64,000 nucleotides of DNA, from positions 25,179 to 89,178 of the forward strand of contig JAJDCR010000084.1 of the NCBI GenBank assembly GCA_029260735.1. The letters run 5' to 3'. Source of the stretch: Planctomycetota bacterium. GTDB taxonomy: Bacteria; Planctomycetota; Uabimicrobiia; Uabimicrobiales; Uabimicrobiaceae. Positions 9,278 through 17,702 of the stretch are shown here, piece after piece (the stretch's first letter is position 1; every line of letters starts with the position of its first letter). Made by a program: the position numbers and the translations under genes. The notes under the pieces were generated by a model. The model was not told where the DNA came from. It saw only the letters and a list, made by a program, of their open reading frames with translations, and ran no database searches.

Positions 9278-9712
9278 ATGGAAAAAAATGCTAAAACTGC
9301 TAATGTTGCTTTAGGCCTCTGTGTTTCCGGGTTTATTATCCCCGTACTTATCTATGCTTTAGGAGTGATTTTCACTCAAACAAATAAGCAGGTTATAACC
9401 CAGATGTGCTTTCTTTTATTTGCCAGTTTTCAATTAGGAGCAATGGTTACAGGAATGGCGAGTTGGAGACATAAAAACGGCAAAATAGCAGTACTTCTTC
9501 CTTTTTTTACCTTAACTTTTATCATTCTTTGGTCAACGATTCGAGTGGAACCTAAAAGCCATGGTCCCGAAAATTTTCCTCTTCATGAGACCTCTAAGAT
9601 AGAATCTAGCTCTTCGAGTTCTGCTATAGAGAGTAGTATTCCTAGCTCAAATGATGAAAGTAGCTCTAGTGAGCCAGATGAAACAAATACTCTCGATGAA
9701 AAAGAGGAATAA
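9278..9712 (+). CDS. Small membrane protein with Ser-rich acidic tail
   Basis: 144 residues. Three hydrophobic helices (about 8-32, 40-60 and 70-88) precede a tail of about 50 residues (95-144) rich in Ser, Glu and Asp with several Thr. An AGGAG box before the ATG at 9278 argues for this start and against a longer open frame that would overlap the symporter gene by about 100 bp. It is third in the kinase-symporter operon. I recognise no family. The Ser/Thr-rich acidic tail is a plausible phosphorylation substrate and so a possible ligand for the FHA domain encoded two genes upstream; this is speculation from context. Confidence 0.75.
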   Translation: MEKNAKTANVALGLCVSGFIIPVLIYALGVIFTQTNKQVITQMCFLLFASFQLGAMVTGMASWRHKNGKIAVLLPFFTLTFIILWSTIRVEPKSHGPENFPLHETSKIESSSSSSAIESSIPSSNDESSSSEPDETNTLDEKEE

Positions 9713-9759
9713 AGTCCATAAAATTGTTGCCGTTTTTAACAACATTTCTCCTAAAAATA

Positions 9760-9801
9760 AAAAAATCAATAATTTTTTTTCTAAAAAATTATTGATTTTT
9801 T
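9760..9801 (+). terminator. AT-only hairpin after the kinase-symporter operon
   Basis: Perfect inverted repeat: 9760-9778 pairs with 9783-9801 (19 bp, 4-nt loop). The stem is almost wholly A-T, and its 3' arm ends in a T-run. It lies 47 nt after the stop at 9712. Low GC makes it a weak but plausible intrinsic terminator. Confidence 0.5.
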
Positions 9802-9932
9802 AGTAATCTTTAACTTATAATAAATAAGTTAGAATCGCTAAACAATTAATATTATTTTTTAATTAAAAATATTTTCGGTAATTTTCCGGTAATTTAATTA
9901 GAAATTTCAAATGAGAATACATGATAGATACG

Positions 9933-9966
9933 CCCTGGAGATAAGTTATCTCTGGGGTTTTTTTTT
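9933..9966 (+). terminator. Intrinsic terminator just upstream of the esterase start
   Basis: An 11-bp stem, with two G-U pairs, joins 9933-9943 and 9947-9957 across a 3-nt loop and is followed by nine T residues at 9958-9966. This is a textbook Rho-independent terminator. It ends only 15 nt before the ATG at 9982. It may end read-through from the upstream operon, or act as an attenuator in the esterase leader. Confidence 0.75.
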
Positions 9967-9981
9967 GCTTTGGAAAACAAC

Positions 9982-10908
9982 ATGAAAACATTTTTCACTT
10001 TTCGAAGATTTTTTGGGTTGGGAATAATTTTATTTATCTTTGCGTCTTCTTTGTTGGGGCAAAGAGCCTTAGACCCTACTTTAGAAAATGTAGTTTATGG
10101 ACCTCATAAACGCAACGTTCTTGATTTTTGGTCAGCTCAAACCAGCGAACCTTCCGGAGTTCTCATATATATGCACGGAGGAGGATTTATTCATGGTGAC
10201 AAGAATAACGTTAGAACAGATCCTATTTTACGAAAGTCCTTAGAAAAAGGAATATCGGTCATATCTATTAATTACCGATATGTTTCTCAAGCTCCCTATC
10301 CAGCTCCGATGTTAGATGGCAAGAGGGCTTTACAGTTTGTTCGGTCGAAAGCTCGGGAATGGAATTTAAATCCCCAGAAGGTTGCCTTGATGGGATACTC
10401 TGCAGGAGCGCTAATTTCACTTTGGATAGGGCTTCGTAATGATATGGCAGAACCAAGCCATGAAGATCCTGTTTTAAGAGAGTCAACACGAGTGCAAGTG
10501 GTTATTCCAAAGCAAGCTCCCACTTCCAGTGATCCTATTTGGATATGGGAAAATATTGGAGGAAGCAAGTCTGTCTACCCTTCCCTATTGATGTTCTACG
10601 GGATTGACTCTCTCGAAGATGTTTATTTACCTCGCATACGTTTATTGGCCTATGAAGCTTCTCCGATTAACTTTGTCAGCAGAGATGATCCACCGGTGGG
10701 AATGTACTATCATGGTAAACTCACAGAAACTCCGCTAGCACCTAATACACCAACAAGCGTATCTATTCATCATCCTCAGTTTGGAATTTTACTAAAAAAA
10801 GAATTGATAAAAGAAGGCATCGTGAGTCATGTTTTCTATCGAGGCGGGGAGAAAAAAATTCCCATTGTTGATTTTGTTAGCGAATGTTTTGATGGTAGGA
10901 GAAATTGA
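9982..10908 (+). CDS. Secreted alpha/beta-hydrolase (carboxylesterase-like)
   Basis: 308 residues. A signal peptide (about 1-22) ends near LGQRA. The oxyanion motif MHGGGFIHGD (about residues 60-70) and nucleophile elbow GYSAGA (about 137-142) identify the HSL/BD-FAE-type esterase fold, which cleaves acyl or feruloyl esters, often on polysaccharides. The Asp and His of the triad are less certain; YHGKL and HHPQFG near the C-terminus are candidates. An in-frame TTG 12 nt upstream could also start, but ATG fits the signal peptide. It stands alone between a terminator and an inverted-repeat element. Substrate unknown. Confidence 0.8.
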   Translation: MKTFFTFRRFFGLGIILFIFASSLLGQRALDPTLENVVYGPHKRNVLDFWSAQTSEPSGVLIYMHGGGFIHGDKNNVRTDPILRKSLEKGISVISINYRYVSQAPYPAPMLDGKRALQFVRSKAREWNLNPQKVALMGYSAGALISLWIGLRNDMAEPSHEDPVLRESTRVQVVIPKQAPTSSDPIWIWENIGGSKSVYPSLLMFYGIDSLEDVYLPRIRLLAYEASPINFVSRDDPPVGMYYHGKLTETPLAPNTPTSVSIHHPQFGILLKKELIKEGIVSHVFYRGGEKKIPIVDFVSECFDGRRN

Positions 10909-11010
10909 GGTTAGGGGAAAACCTTGAGGTTAGATAAGATATTTCAATTTAACTAAAGTGTTTGGAATTTTTTTTGTAGCATATGTTAAATCTAGCTTTG
11001 GTATATGTTT

Positions 11011-11231
11011 CAGCGTGTCCCCCCCGTTCGTTCCTCACGGTTCCCCCCAAAGGGGGAACAAAAAGGGTTTTCAATGATTTGAAATTTATTTGTTGGCGTA
11101 TAATCCCATTTTCTAGGGCTACATACATACGAAAAAAGAATACGCAAACCCACTCCTTACGAAATACAGAGAAATCCTTTTTGTCCACTCTTTGGGGGGG
11201 ACGCGAGGAACGAGCGGGGGGGGACACGCTG
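11011..11231. repeat. Imperfect long inverted-repeat element
   Basis: The 387-bp gap 10909-11295 is filled mostly by this structure. 11011-11067 (CAGCGTGTCCCCCCCGTTCG onward) is largely the reverse complement of 11175-11231 (ending GGGGGGACACGCTG), about 108 bp apart. A smaller hairpin (GTTCCCCCC/GGGGGAAC) lies within the left arm. The GC-rich C and G runs contrast with the AT-rich surroundings. Open frames across it on both strands are by-products of the palindrome. It lies between the convergent esterase and Sel1 genes; a non-autonomous element or bidirectional terminator is likely. Confidence 0.75.
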
Positions 11232-11295
11232 AAAAGAAAACCTTGGCATACTTTAAACTATGCTACGAAAAAGAGAAGTCCTGGACTTATAAAAT

Positions 11296-12369
11296 TTACT
11301 TCCGTCCTTCTTTAAACTCTTTCCAATAAACTTCCGCATCAGGAGCTTTTAACTCAACTGCTTTTTTAAGCCATTTTTCAGCTTGCCTAGAATTTCTCTT
11401 CATACCAACTCCGTACTGGTACATTCGGCCCAAGTTAATCATCGCAACTCCATTGCCAAGGGTAGCAGATTTTTTATACCACTTAAAAGCCTCTTTGTAA
11501 TTTTTTTGGCTTAATGTAAACTGATTGATATATCCCAAGCTATTCATAGCATAGGCATCTCCCAATTCAGCAGCTTCTTTGTAGTATTTAATGGCTTCGG
11601 GAATGTTTTTACGAACACCCTCACCTCTTTCATACATAGAAGCGAGTAAAATCATGGCATTACCATTTTTATTTTCCGCTGCTTGTGTGTAGTATTCGGC
11701 TGCCTTTTTCGGGTCCTTGCTTACTCCATTTCCATTTTGGTACATGTAGCCCAAGTTGGCCATAGCAGAAGAATCTCCCAATTCGGCGGCTTTGATGTAT
11801 AGATCAAAAGCTTTTTTCGGGTTTTTTTCTACCCCTTTACCATTTTCGTACATATATCCTAGGCTGGTCATAGCACTAGAATATCCTAGTTCAGCAGATT
11901 TTTTGTACCACTGTACAGCCTTTTTGTTATCTGTTTTAGTGCCTTCCCCTGTTTGTTGCATATCTCCTAGAGTATTCATTGCTTTGGGGTTACCTGCTTG
12001 AGCAGATTTTTCAAACCAAGAAAAAGCTTTTTTCGGATTTTGGCGAACTCCCAGAGAACCTCTTCGTAAGATTTCTCCTAATCGCTCCATTGATTCAGGA
12101 CTTCCTGCATTGGCTGCTTTTTTATGCCACAAAAGAGCTTTTTTATCATTTTGGATTTTCTTATTGCCATACTGATAAAGAGAGCCCAGATGGCTCATGG
12201 CTTGGGCATCTCCAACATAAGCTGCTTGCTCCAAAACTTGAACGGCTTTAGCGTACTGCTTTGCTCTAAGTAAGCGACGCGCTTCTTTGATGACTTCACT
12301 TTCTTCACTTTGCTGAGCGCACAAAAAGCTACTCAACACGAAAATGAAGAGAACCCAATAAACCTTCAT
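11296..12369 (-). CDS. Periplasmic Sel1-repeat protein
   Basis: 357 residues. The ATG at 12369 is chosen over an upstream in-frame ATG at 12540 because it has a perfect AAGGAGG box and starts a signal peptide (VLFIFVLSSFLCAQ). Eight tandem Sel1-like repeats of about 36 residues fill the rest, each of the form AMxxLGxMYxxGxGVxKDxKKAxxWYKKAAELG. These alpha-solenoids mediate protein-protein contacts. The seventh repeat lacks the usual GxGV loop. No catalytic domain is present and the partner is unknown. Single gene, with a 254-bp gap to the next upstream gene. Confidence 0.88.
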   Translation of the reverse strand: MKVYWVLFIFVLSSFLCAQQSEESEVIKEARRLLRAKQYAKAVQVLEQAAYVGDAQAMSHLGSLYQYGNKKIQNDKKALLWHKKAANAGSPESMERLGEILRRGSLGVRQNPKKAFSWFEKSAQAGNPKAMNTLGDMQQTGEGTKTDNKKAVQWYKKSAELGYSSAMTSLGYMYENGKGVEKNPKKAFDLYIKAAELGDSSAMANLGYMYQNGNGVSKDPKKAAEYYTQAAENKNGNAMILLASMYERGEGVRKNIPEAIKYYKEAAELGDAYAMNSLGYINQFTLSQKNYKEAFKWYKKSATLGNGVAMINLGRMYQYGVGMKRNSRQAEKWLKKAVELKAPDAEVYWKEFKEGRK

Positions 12370-12623
12370 GGTTGCCTCCTTATATAAATCTGGCATTTGG
12401 TTAAGAGGTGAGTAGCGAAATGTACCACCTCTAAAATGGTAGTGAGAAAACAAAATGGATTTTCTCGCTAAACAGGGAATGATGAACGTTTCCTTAAACA
12501 AGGATATATCTATTTTAAGGAAATGTTTTATGAGAGTCAAGCATCTAGTTGATAAGTAGGTTTGAAAAGGTTTCTGGTAACTCCGCGAAGGAACCAGAAA
12601 CCTTCTAAAGTAGAACTTAGTTT

Positions 12624-13523
12624 TTAATAGAGTCGACGTTCGTATTTCGCAATAACACGTTCTTGGTTATTGTAAAGTCGAATCTGTATGGATTTGGCTC
12701 CAATGGCATTGTACTTGGTATCAAATTTAATATTAGAGCCACTTGAGCAAGAAAATGCTTGCAATTCTTGTAAATGACCATTGTCCGAGACTAAAAACAA
12801 GCGAACTACTTGGGCATAGGACCCAAATACTTGGCAAGAAATTTTTGCCTTAGGCCGAAAGAAATTCCCTCCTCCTACATCCCATCGACCTACAACGATT
12901 TTTGCTTCTGAAGAAGGAGGCGGTTGGGGAGGATAGTAGTTTTTCTTTACCACTTGAATACGAGCAACACCTTTTATACCAGAGTTTTTTGCGGTGGCAA
13001 TAACAGTGTAGCTACCAGGATAGTCGGCATAAAAAATTCCTTTAGGGTTTACACTGGCACCACGTTCATGACTTGACCATTGGGGGCGAAAAGAGACAGG
13101 TCGGTTATAGTTGTCATAGGCTTGGGCTTGTAAACGTAGCTTTTCCCCAACATAAACTTTTTCGTGGGAAGGAGTTATTATAATCCGGGAAATAGTAGGA
13201 GCAGGACGATTTATATAAACTTTTGCTTTAGCTCGATAACGACCATAGTTGACCGTAATATCGTAATAGCCTTCTCGTTGTCCAGCATAAAAATGACCGC
13301 TACGGTCGATTCGACCTCCAGTGGTATACCAGGCTATATTTTTGGGAGTAAAAGCCATTCCACTACTAGTAAAAGCTACTACAGTAAAACGGAGTTCAGT
13401 ACCCGGCTCCATAGTAACATTTCCAGGAAAGACCTCAACTTTAGTCACATTATTGTTAGCAAAAGCAAAGGAAGCAAAAAAGATAAGGGAAAAGGAAAGA
13501 AATGCTACTGTCTTTTTTCTCAT
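12624..13523 (-). CDS. Secreted protein with two bacterial Ig-like domains
   Basis: 299 residues. A signal peptide (1-22, ending FAFA) is followed by two beta-sandwich repeats of the Big-2 type at about 25-110 and 112-200. Each has the xxV/IxVxPxxxxVxxGxxLxxxVxAxD pattern, then WxTxGGxIDxxGxFxA or WSSxxxGxVNxxGIFYA, and GxYTVxA. A Pro-rich linker (PPQPPPSSE, about 202-212) leads to a C-terminal domain of about 90 residues with two cysteines, not recognised. Likely a cell-surface or periplasmic adhesion or scaffold protein. GGAGA precedes the ATG. Confidence 0.8.
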   Translation of the reverse strand: MRKKTVAFLSFSLIFFASFAFANNNVTKVEVFPGNVTMEPGTELRFTVVAFTSSGMAFTPKNIAWYTTGGRIDRSGHFYAGQREGYYDITVNYGRYRAKAKVYINRPAPTISRIIITPSHEKVYVGEKLRLQAQAYDNYNRPVSFRPQWSSHERGASVNPKGIFYADYPGSYTVIATAKNSGIKGVARIQVVKKNYYPPQPPPSSEAKIVVGRWDVGGGNFFRPKAKISCQVFGSYAQVVRLFLVSDNGHLQELQAFSCSSGSNIKFDTKYNAIGAKSIQIRLYNNQERVIAKYERRLY

Positions 13524-13618
13524 GATAGTATCTCCAAAGTTTAGAAAAAATTGTGAACGTTTTTTGGCTAAACTAAGTATGAACTATTTTCAAAAAATAG
13601 ACCAGAAAAAAATGAATT

Positions 13619-13810
13619 TTAAGAGGTTTCCTCTTGAATAATTTTTTGCAGAATTTCGTTTGTTTTTGGATTGACCACTGTATCCCCACAAGTATCACAG
13701 ACTTTTGCAGGGACATTATCAACCACAAAAAGCTCATCTTTTACTTGAGTGGAGTGGGAAATTTCTTTATCTTGATAATTTCCTGAGCAGGAAGGAACTA
13801 AACAACGCAT
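13619..13810 (-). CDS. Orphan YgiT-type zinc-finger protein
   Basis: 63 residues. CLVPSC near the start and CDTCG near residue 38 form the four-Cys zinc site typical of YgiT/MqsA N-terminal domains, followed by a short helix. Members often precede or follow a toxin gene of the MqsR or DUF4258 type, and full MqsA has an added HTH domain. Here the HTH is missing and neither neighbour (cytidine deaminase upstream, Ig-like protein downstream) looks like a toxin. AAGGA lies before the ATG. It is 23 nt after the deaminase gene, so may be co-transcribed with it. Confidence 0.75.
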   Translation of the reverse strand: MRCLVPSCSGNYQDKEISHSTQVKDELFVVDNVPAKVCDTCGDTVVNPKTNEILQKIIQEETS

Positions 13811-13833
13811 AGGTAGTCCTTGTTAGCTTAAAG

Positions 13834-14238
13834 TTACTTTAGGCAAATAGAGCCAAATGCTTGAGGAAGCAAATCAGAAAGCTTTGTGATGTCAATACTG
13901 CCATTTTCTAAGTTACAGATAATAACATCCAAGTCTGTGTCTACCCCAAACTCTGCCATAACTTGACGACATGCTCCGCAAGGAGAACAGAGTTGCTGTG
14001 ACTCCAGAGCAATGGCTACGGCTGTAAAATTCTTTTGCCCGGCGGCAACGGCATTAAATATGGCAATACGCTCCGCACAACAAGTTAGGCCAAAGGAGGC
14101 ATTCTCAACATTGCAACCCGTAAAAACACTTCCATCTTGGCATAAAACCGCTGCTCCCACTTTAAACTTGGAGTAAGGAGCGTAAGCTTTATTTCTAACT
14201 TCAATAGCTTTATCAATTAAATTTTGATAGCGATTCAT
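13834..14238 (-). CDS. cdd: Cytidine deaminase
   Basis: 134 residues from the ATG at 14238, the usual length of the tetrameric short-form enzyme; a longer frame from 14337 adds a non-homologous tail. It converts cytidine and deoxycytidine to uridine and deoxyuridine in pyrimidine salvage. The zinc site is complete: C-A-E in TCCAERIA (general acid Glu) and PCGACRQ. GCNVENAS binds substrate. It is upstream of the YgiT-type gene and downstream of the McrB/McrC pair, with a 114-bp gap that may contain its own promoter. Confidence 0.93.
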   Translation of the reverse strand: MNRYQNLIDKAIEVRNKAYAPYSKFKVGAAVLCQDGSVFTGCNVENASFGLTCCAERIAIFNAVAAGQKNFTAVAIALESQQLCSPCGACRQVMAEFGVDTDLDVIICNLENGSIDITKLSDLLPQAFGSICLK

Positions 14239-14352
14239 GGTGAAATCTCTTTGTGTAGAGAAAATATTTATAGAGAAAAGTCTCTTACTATAGCAACAGA
14301 TATGAGACAAATCAATATTTTTCTTGAATTTAGCCAATTTTTTTAGATTCTC

Positions 14353-15546
14353 TTATAGACAGGTAAGACTTTTAAGGAAATTTTTGCCTGCAATAAAAAA
14401 ATCTTGATCTAAGGAAAAACATAAACTACGTACTCGAATATCGCCGACCTTTTCATCCAGAGGATTTTCTAAGTGAGAAGGATAAAGCAAGATTGCTTCT
14501 TGGCAGTTTTGGCTTTGAGCATAGGTTACGACTTGAAAAATATCAGAATTACTGGGCCGAGAAGGGTTTTTGTATTTGGCATCGATGACGTATTTACTTT
14601 TGATGTTTTGTGGGTTGTGAATAACTAAGTCAATAATGAAACGTAAGTTATTTTTTTGACCTATTTGCACTCTTTGACTACGCTCTAGAAGAAAAGGTTG
14701 AGGGAGATGTCGCTGTAGCCATTCTCCCAAAAAACTTTCATAGAGATAGGACATGTTGATTAAAAACGGTATCATGTTTTGCTCTCCCTCTTCATGGCTC
14801 GGCCCACTAGTTTCCAATAAAAAACGACAAAGTCCATGCAAAGGACGATAGTTTTGGTTTAACCGGTGATAGCGGCGTTCGATAAAAAAATTTTCTTCCG
14901 GAGGAATTAAGCTGATGGAGGATAACAAAGAGCGGTAAGCTTGGCGGAGAATAAAAAGATCTTTATTGGTGCTAAGGTTGCTTTGGATAACAGAAAAAAG
15001 AGTCCATAAGAGGATTTGATTGTCTGGGTGATCGAAGGAGGCTTCTTGGTATTGGCAAACCAACTGGGGGTTTCCTGGTTTTTGTAAAGTAGAGGCCATG
15101 GCTAGACGACCTCGAAGATAAGGAAGGCGTTTTTGCTTTTCTTGGTAAAGCCTATAAAAACCACGATGAGATAACTCCAGTACTCTTTTGGCGAGTGCTC
15201 GGGCAATAACTTGATAGAACCCTTTTAGAGATTGGCAAGTCATTTCGCCATTGAGAAGGTGGAGTTTTATATCATAAACATAGTCGATCATTTGGAATAT
15301 GTTTTTTAGGGGAACTTTCGGTTGGAGATGAAGAGCTATATTAGAAGAAAGAGGGATATAACCGACCCAACCCCGAGCCATTATGCGCCAATTGTTTTGC
15401 GTTTTTGGTGAGGGAAAATCTATGTCAACTTGAGCGCGGTAGTTTTGCCAAATTTTTTCCCCGATCTCTTCTCTTATTTCGTTTTTAGGAAAAAACCGTG
15501 GTTGGTATTCGACTAGATTTATTTTTTGGGGAGGTAATGGCTTCAT
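14353..15546 (-). CDS. mcrC: McrC-like nuclease subunit of a McrBC restriction system
   Basis: 397 residues. The N-terminal region (about 1-110, with RIMARGWVGYIPL and the IFQMIDYVYDI helix) is typical of McrC, and the C-terminal part has a PD-(D/E)xK core: FIIDLVI (metal Asp) then VIDAKYK (about residue 335). McrC supplies DNA cleavage and stimulates GTP hydrolysis by McrB; together they cut modified DNA as a type IV restriction system. It starts 4 nt after the mcrB stop. All key motifs look intact. Which modification is recognised depends on the McrB N-terminus and is unknown. Confidence 0.88.
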   Translation of the reverse strand: MKPLPPQKINLVEYQPRFFPKNEIREEIGEKIWQNYRAQVDIDFPSPKTQNNWRIMARGWVGYIPLSSNIALHLQPKVPLKNIFQMIDYVYDIKLHLLNGEMTCQSLKGFYQVIARALAKRVLELSHRGFYRLYQEKQKRLPYLRGRLAMASTLQKPGNPQLVCQYQEASFDHPDNQILLWTLFSVIQSNLSTNKDLFILRQAYRSLLSSISLIPPEENFFIERRYHRLNQNYRPLHGLCRFLLETSGPSHEEGEQNMIPFLINMSYLYESFLGEWLQRHLPQPFLLERSQRVQIGQKNNLRFIIDLVIHNPQNIKSKYVIDAKYKNPSRPSNSDIFQVVTYAQSQNCQEAILLYPSHLENPLDEKVGDIRVRSLCFSLDQDFFIAGKNFLKSLTCL

Positions 15547-15550
15547 AAGT

Positions 15551-17143
15551 TTATTCGAAAGAATTTTTCCCTGTTGATAAACTAGTTGAGCTTATTAATC
15601 CCTTGCTTACCCGTTCCCATCGGAAGAGAGTAACCTTATCTGTCTGATTGATAAAGTACTCCTCCAAGTAAGGTTCAATTTCTGTTTGCCAAATACTGGG
15701 CAAATGAAGATGTAAATCCTTGTGAAGAAAAAAAGATATCCCTATTTGGTAGTGTGGATCTTGTATCTCTTCGTTAAGACGAACTAGAAGCTCAATGAGT
15801 TGATCAACAGGGAAAGCACTTTTTTTGTGGTAGCATTTTAGGACTTGGTAGCTGGGAAATAAAGGAAAAAAGGCAAAGCGACGCCGCAGAGCATAGTCTA
15901 CTAAAGCAATTGAGCGATCTGCCGTATTCATAGTTCCAATCAAGAAAACGTTTTCGGGAATTCGAAAGCGATTTCCACTAGCCAAAATAATCTCTCGTCC
16001 TCGATATTCCAAAAGATACATGAGTTCCCCAAAAACTCTTTCTAAATGACTACGATTGATTTCATCAATAAGCAAAATGCAGTTTCCTTTTAGATTCTCA
16101 GATTTTGCACAGAACTCTAGAAACCTTCCCGGAACAAGAGGATAAATTATTGTATTCCCTTTGCTTTGAGGGCGAATTCCTTCGATAAAATCCTCGTAGG
16201 CGTACATAGGATGAAACTGAACAAGGTCAAAAAAACCATCTTCTTGGGAAAGAAGTTGAGCTAATTTTTCCGCAAGAAAGGTTTTTCCTGTTCCCGGAGG
16301 CCCATAGATAATAGCTTGCTTTTTCCGCTTCAAAGCCTCTAACCAGAGAGTCAAAGTTTTTTCTTCAAAACCTGTTTCCCGAGCGCAGTCTTTTAAACTA
16401 TAGAAGGGCTGAGTTGATGAGGGAGACTCCAGTAAATCAAGATAGTCGCAGATCTCTTCGATGGGATTTTTTGAGCTGGCTAATAGCACTAAAGGAAAAA
16501 GTTTTTCAAAGATCTCTTTTATATGTTGGACAAGATCATTTCCAGACATAGACAAAACGTCTTTTTTACTTAGAATATTTTCGACTTGATGGTGAGTTTT
16601 ACGAGGATTCTGAAGCCAGCTTTTCGCTTCCAAAGGATGGGCTTTATGTTTTGATTTTTTTTGGTTTCCTGTTTTACTTGCGATAAAATTAAGTCTCGAA
16701 TCGGAGAGAGAAGAACCTAGTATATATGTTAAAATACGTTTGTGCTCTTGGCTATTTTCGAGAAAACTTTTGCGAATTTTGGAATCCAGAATCCGAAATC
16801 CCAAGGATAGAGAGCTGTAGTCAAGGTATGTATATAGCTGGATAGAGGAAAAATTCTTTTTCCCTTTAGGAGAAATAGAACTATAATAGAAGTCCCAGCT
16901 TTCTTTTTCACGTTCTTCGGTAAGGCGGCAAAATATTCCTTTTTTTGTTTCCATGTAGGCTTCAATGGAAGAGGGAAGAGAGCTGATAACCTGCTGAAAT
17001 AGCTTTTGAAAAGGTTCTTGGACATATTCTCGAAAATCATCACTATGTTCCAAGTAATAATCAAAGCTAAGATTTTCATGAAGTTCTGCAAGGAGATTAA
17101 AAGTCTCCTCACTAAAAGGATTTGAAAGTTGGATATTGACCAT
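15551..17143 (-). CDS. mcrB: McrB-like AAA+ GTPase of a McrBC restriction system
   Basis: 530 residues. The AAA+ module (about 280-500) has Walker A GPPGTGKT, QFHPMYAYEDFIEGIRP, Walker B LLIDEINR, and the McrB-specific GTP motif MNTADRS followed by arginine-rich ALRRRF. The N-terminal part (about 1-170) is not the usual EcoKMcrB DNA-binding domain; its spacing of LLAELHENLSF, DDFREYV and PFQKLF resembles DUF2461-type proteins, which I cannot confirm. That domain should decide target specificity. AGAGAGGAAAG precedes the ATG. It heads the operon with mcrC. Confidence 0.9.
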   Translation of the reverse strand: MVNIQLSNPFSEETFNLLAELHENLSFDYYLEHSDDFREYVQEPFQKLFQQVISSLPSSIEAYMETKKGIFCRLTEEREKESWDFYYSSISPKGKKNFSSIQLYTYLDYSSLSLGFRILDSKIRKSFLENSQEHKRILTYILGSSLSDSRLNFIASKTGNQKKSKHKAHPLEAKSWLQNPRKTHHQVENILSKKDVLSMSGNDLVQHIKEIFEKLFPLVLLASSKNPIEEICDYLDLLESPSSTQPFYSLKDCARETGFEEKTLTLWLEALKRKKQAIIYGPPGTGKTFLAEKLAQLLSQEDGFFDLVQFHPMYAYEDFIEGIRPQSKGNTIIYPLVPGRFLEFCAKSENLKGNCILLIDEINRSHLERVFGELMYLLEYRGREIILASGNRFRIPENVFLIGTMNTADRSIALVDYALRRRFAFFPLFPSYQVLKCYHKKSAFPVDQLIELLVRLNEEIQDPHYQIGISFFLHKDLHLHLPSIWQTEIEPYLEEYFINQTDKVTLFRWERVSKGLISSTSLSTGKNSFE

Positions 17144-17337
17144 ACTTTCCTCTCTTAACTATTTAGGGCAGCCCTAATAGAAATAATTTCAAAATAGGTT
17201 CCTGGATCTCAGCCTATCTTACTGCAAAAAATGTTTTTATTCGAGTTTTTTTATGAGGGAGCTTAGCGGTTTTACCAGTTTTACGAATACAACCACCATT
17301 GGTGAAGTCCTTGAACTCCCTGAGGAGATTTAATTTT

Positions 17338-17616
17338 ATGCCTCGATACGATTACTTTTGCTCTCATAATCAAAAAACTATAGAGGTTTCTCATTCCTTT
17401 AGCGAAAAAATAGAAAATTGGGGTGAACTTTGCCAGCTCGCGAAGCTTCCTCTTGGGGATACTTTGGCCCAAGCCCCTGTCAATCGTATTATTAGCGGAG
17501 GAATTCCAATAAACCCCAATGTCGGCAAGAATTTTAATGAAGCTCAACACCTTGCGGCATGTGATTCTTCTCAAGCAAAGACCCATCATTGTAGTGGTTC
17601 TTCTTGCTGCCACTAG
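17338..17616 (+). CDS. FmdB-like small zinc-ribbon protein
   Basis: 92 residues from the ATG at 17338, which has TGAGGAGA upstream; a longer frame from 17299 lacks such a box. The start MPRYDYFC matches the FmdB regulatory-protein family, whose members begin MPxYEYxC and carry two CxxC pairs. Here only Cys8 of the first pair is visible, with a His two residues later, and the second pair is absent. Instead the C-terminus is rich in metal ligands (HHCSGSSCCH). So this is a divergent member. Encoded alone between mcrB (divergent) and the cyclase pair (convergent). Confidence 0.7.
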   Translation: MPRYDYFCSHNQKTIEVSHSFSEKIENWGELCQLAKLPLGDTLAQAPVNRIISGGIPINPNVGKNFNEAQHLAACDSSQAKTHHCSGSSCCH

Positions 17617-17657
17617 TTGATGTTGCCCAAGAAAAGTAACAACTTTTGTCAAATATA

Positions 17658-17692
17658 AAAAGGCGTAATTACAAAGAGTAATTACGCCTTTT
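17658..17692. terminator. Bidirectional terminator hairpin
   Basis: A perfect 15-bp stem (17658-17672 with 17678-17692) with a 5-nt loop, flanked by A-runs on one side and T-runs on the other. It sits between the convergent FmdB-like gene (ends 17616) and the cyclase gene (ends 17703), and can serve both. Confidence 0.85.
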
Positions 17693-17702
17693 GACATTCA
17701 AA

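Noticed and set aside
10949..11315. Open frames of 92 and 110 codons on opposite strands
   Set aside because: They read across the inverted repeat 11011-11231 and have low-complexity, palindrome-driven sequence with no recognisable domain or ribosome site.
17281..17697. 138-codon frame on the minus strand opposite the FmdB-like gene
   Set aside because: It overlaps the FmdB-like gene and a terminator hairpin; no family or ribosome site supports it.
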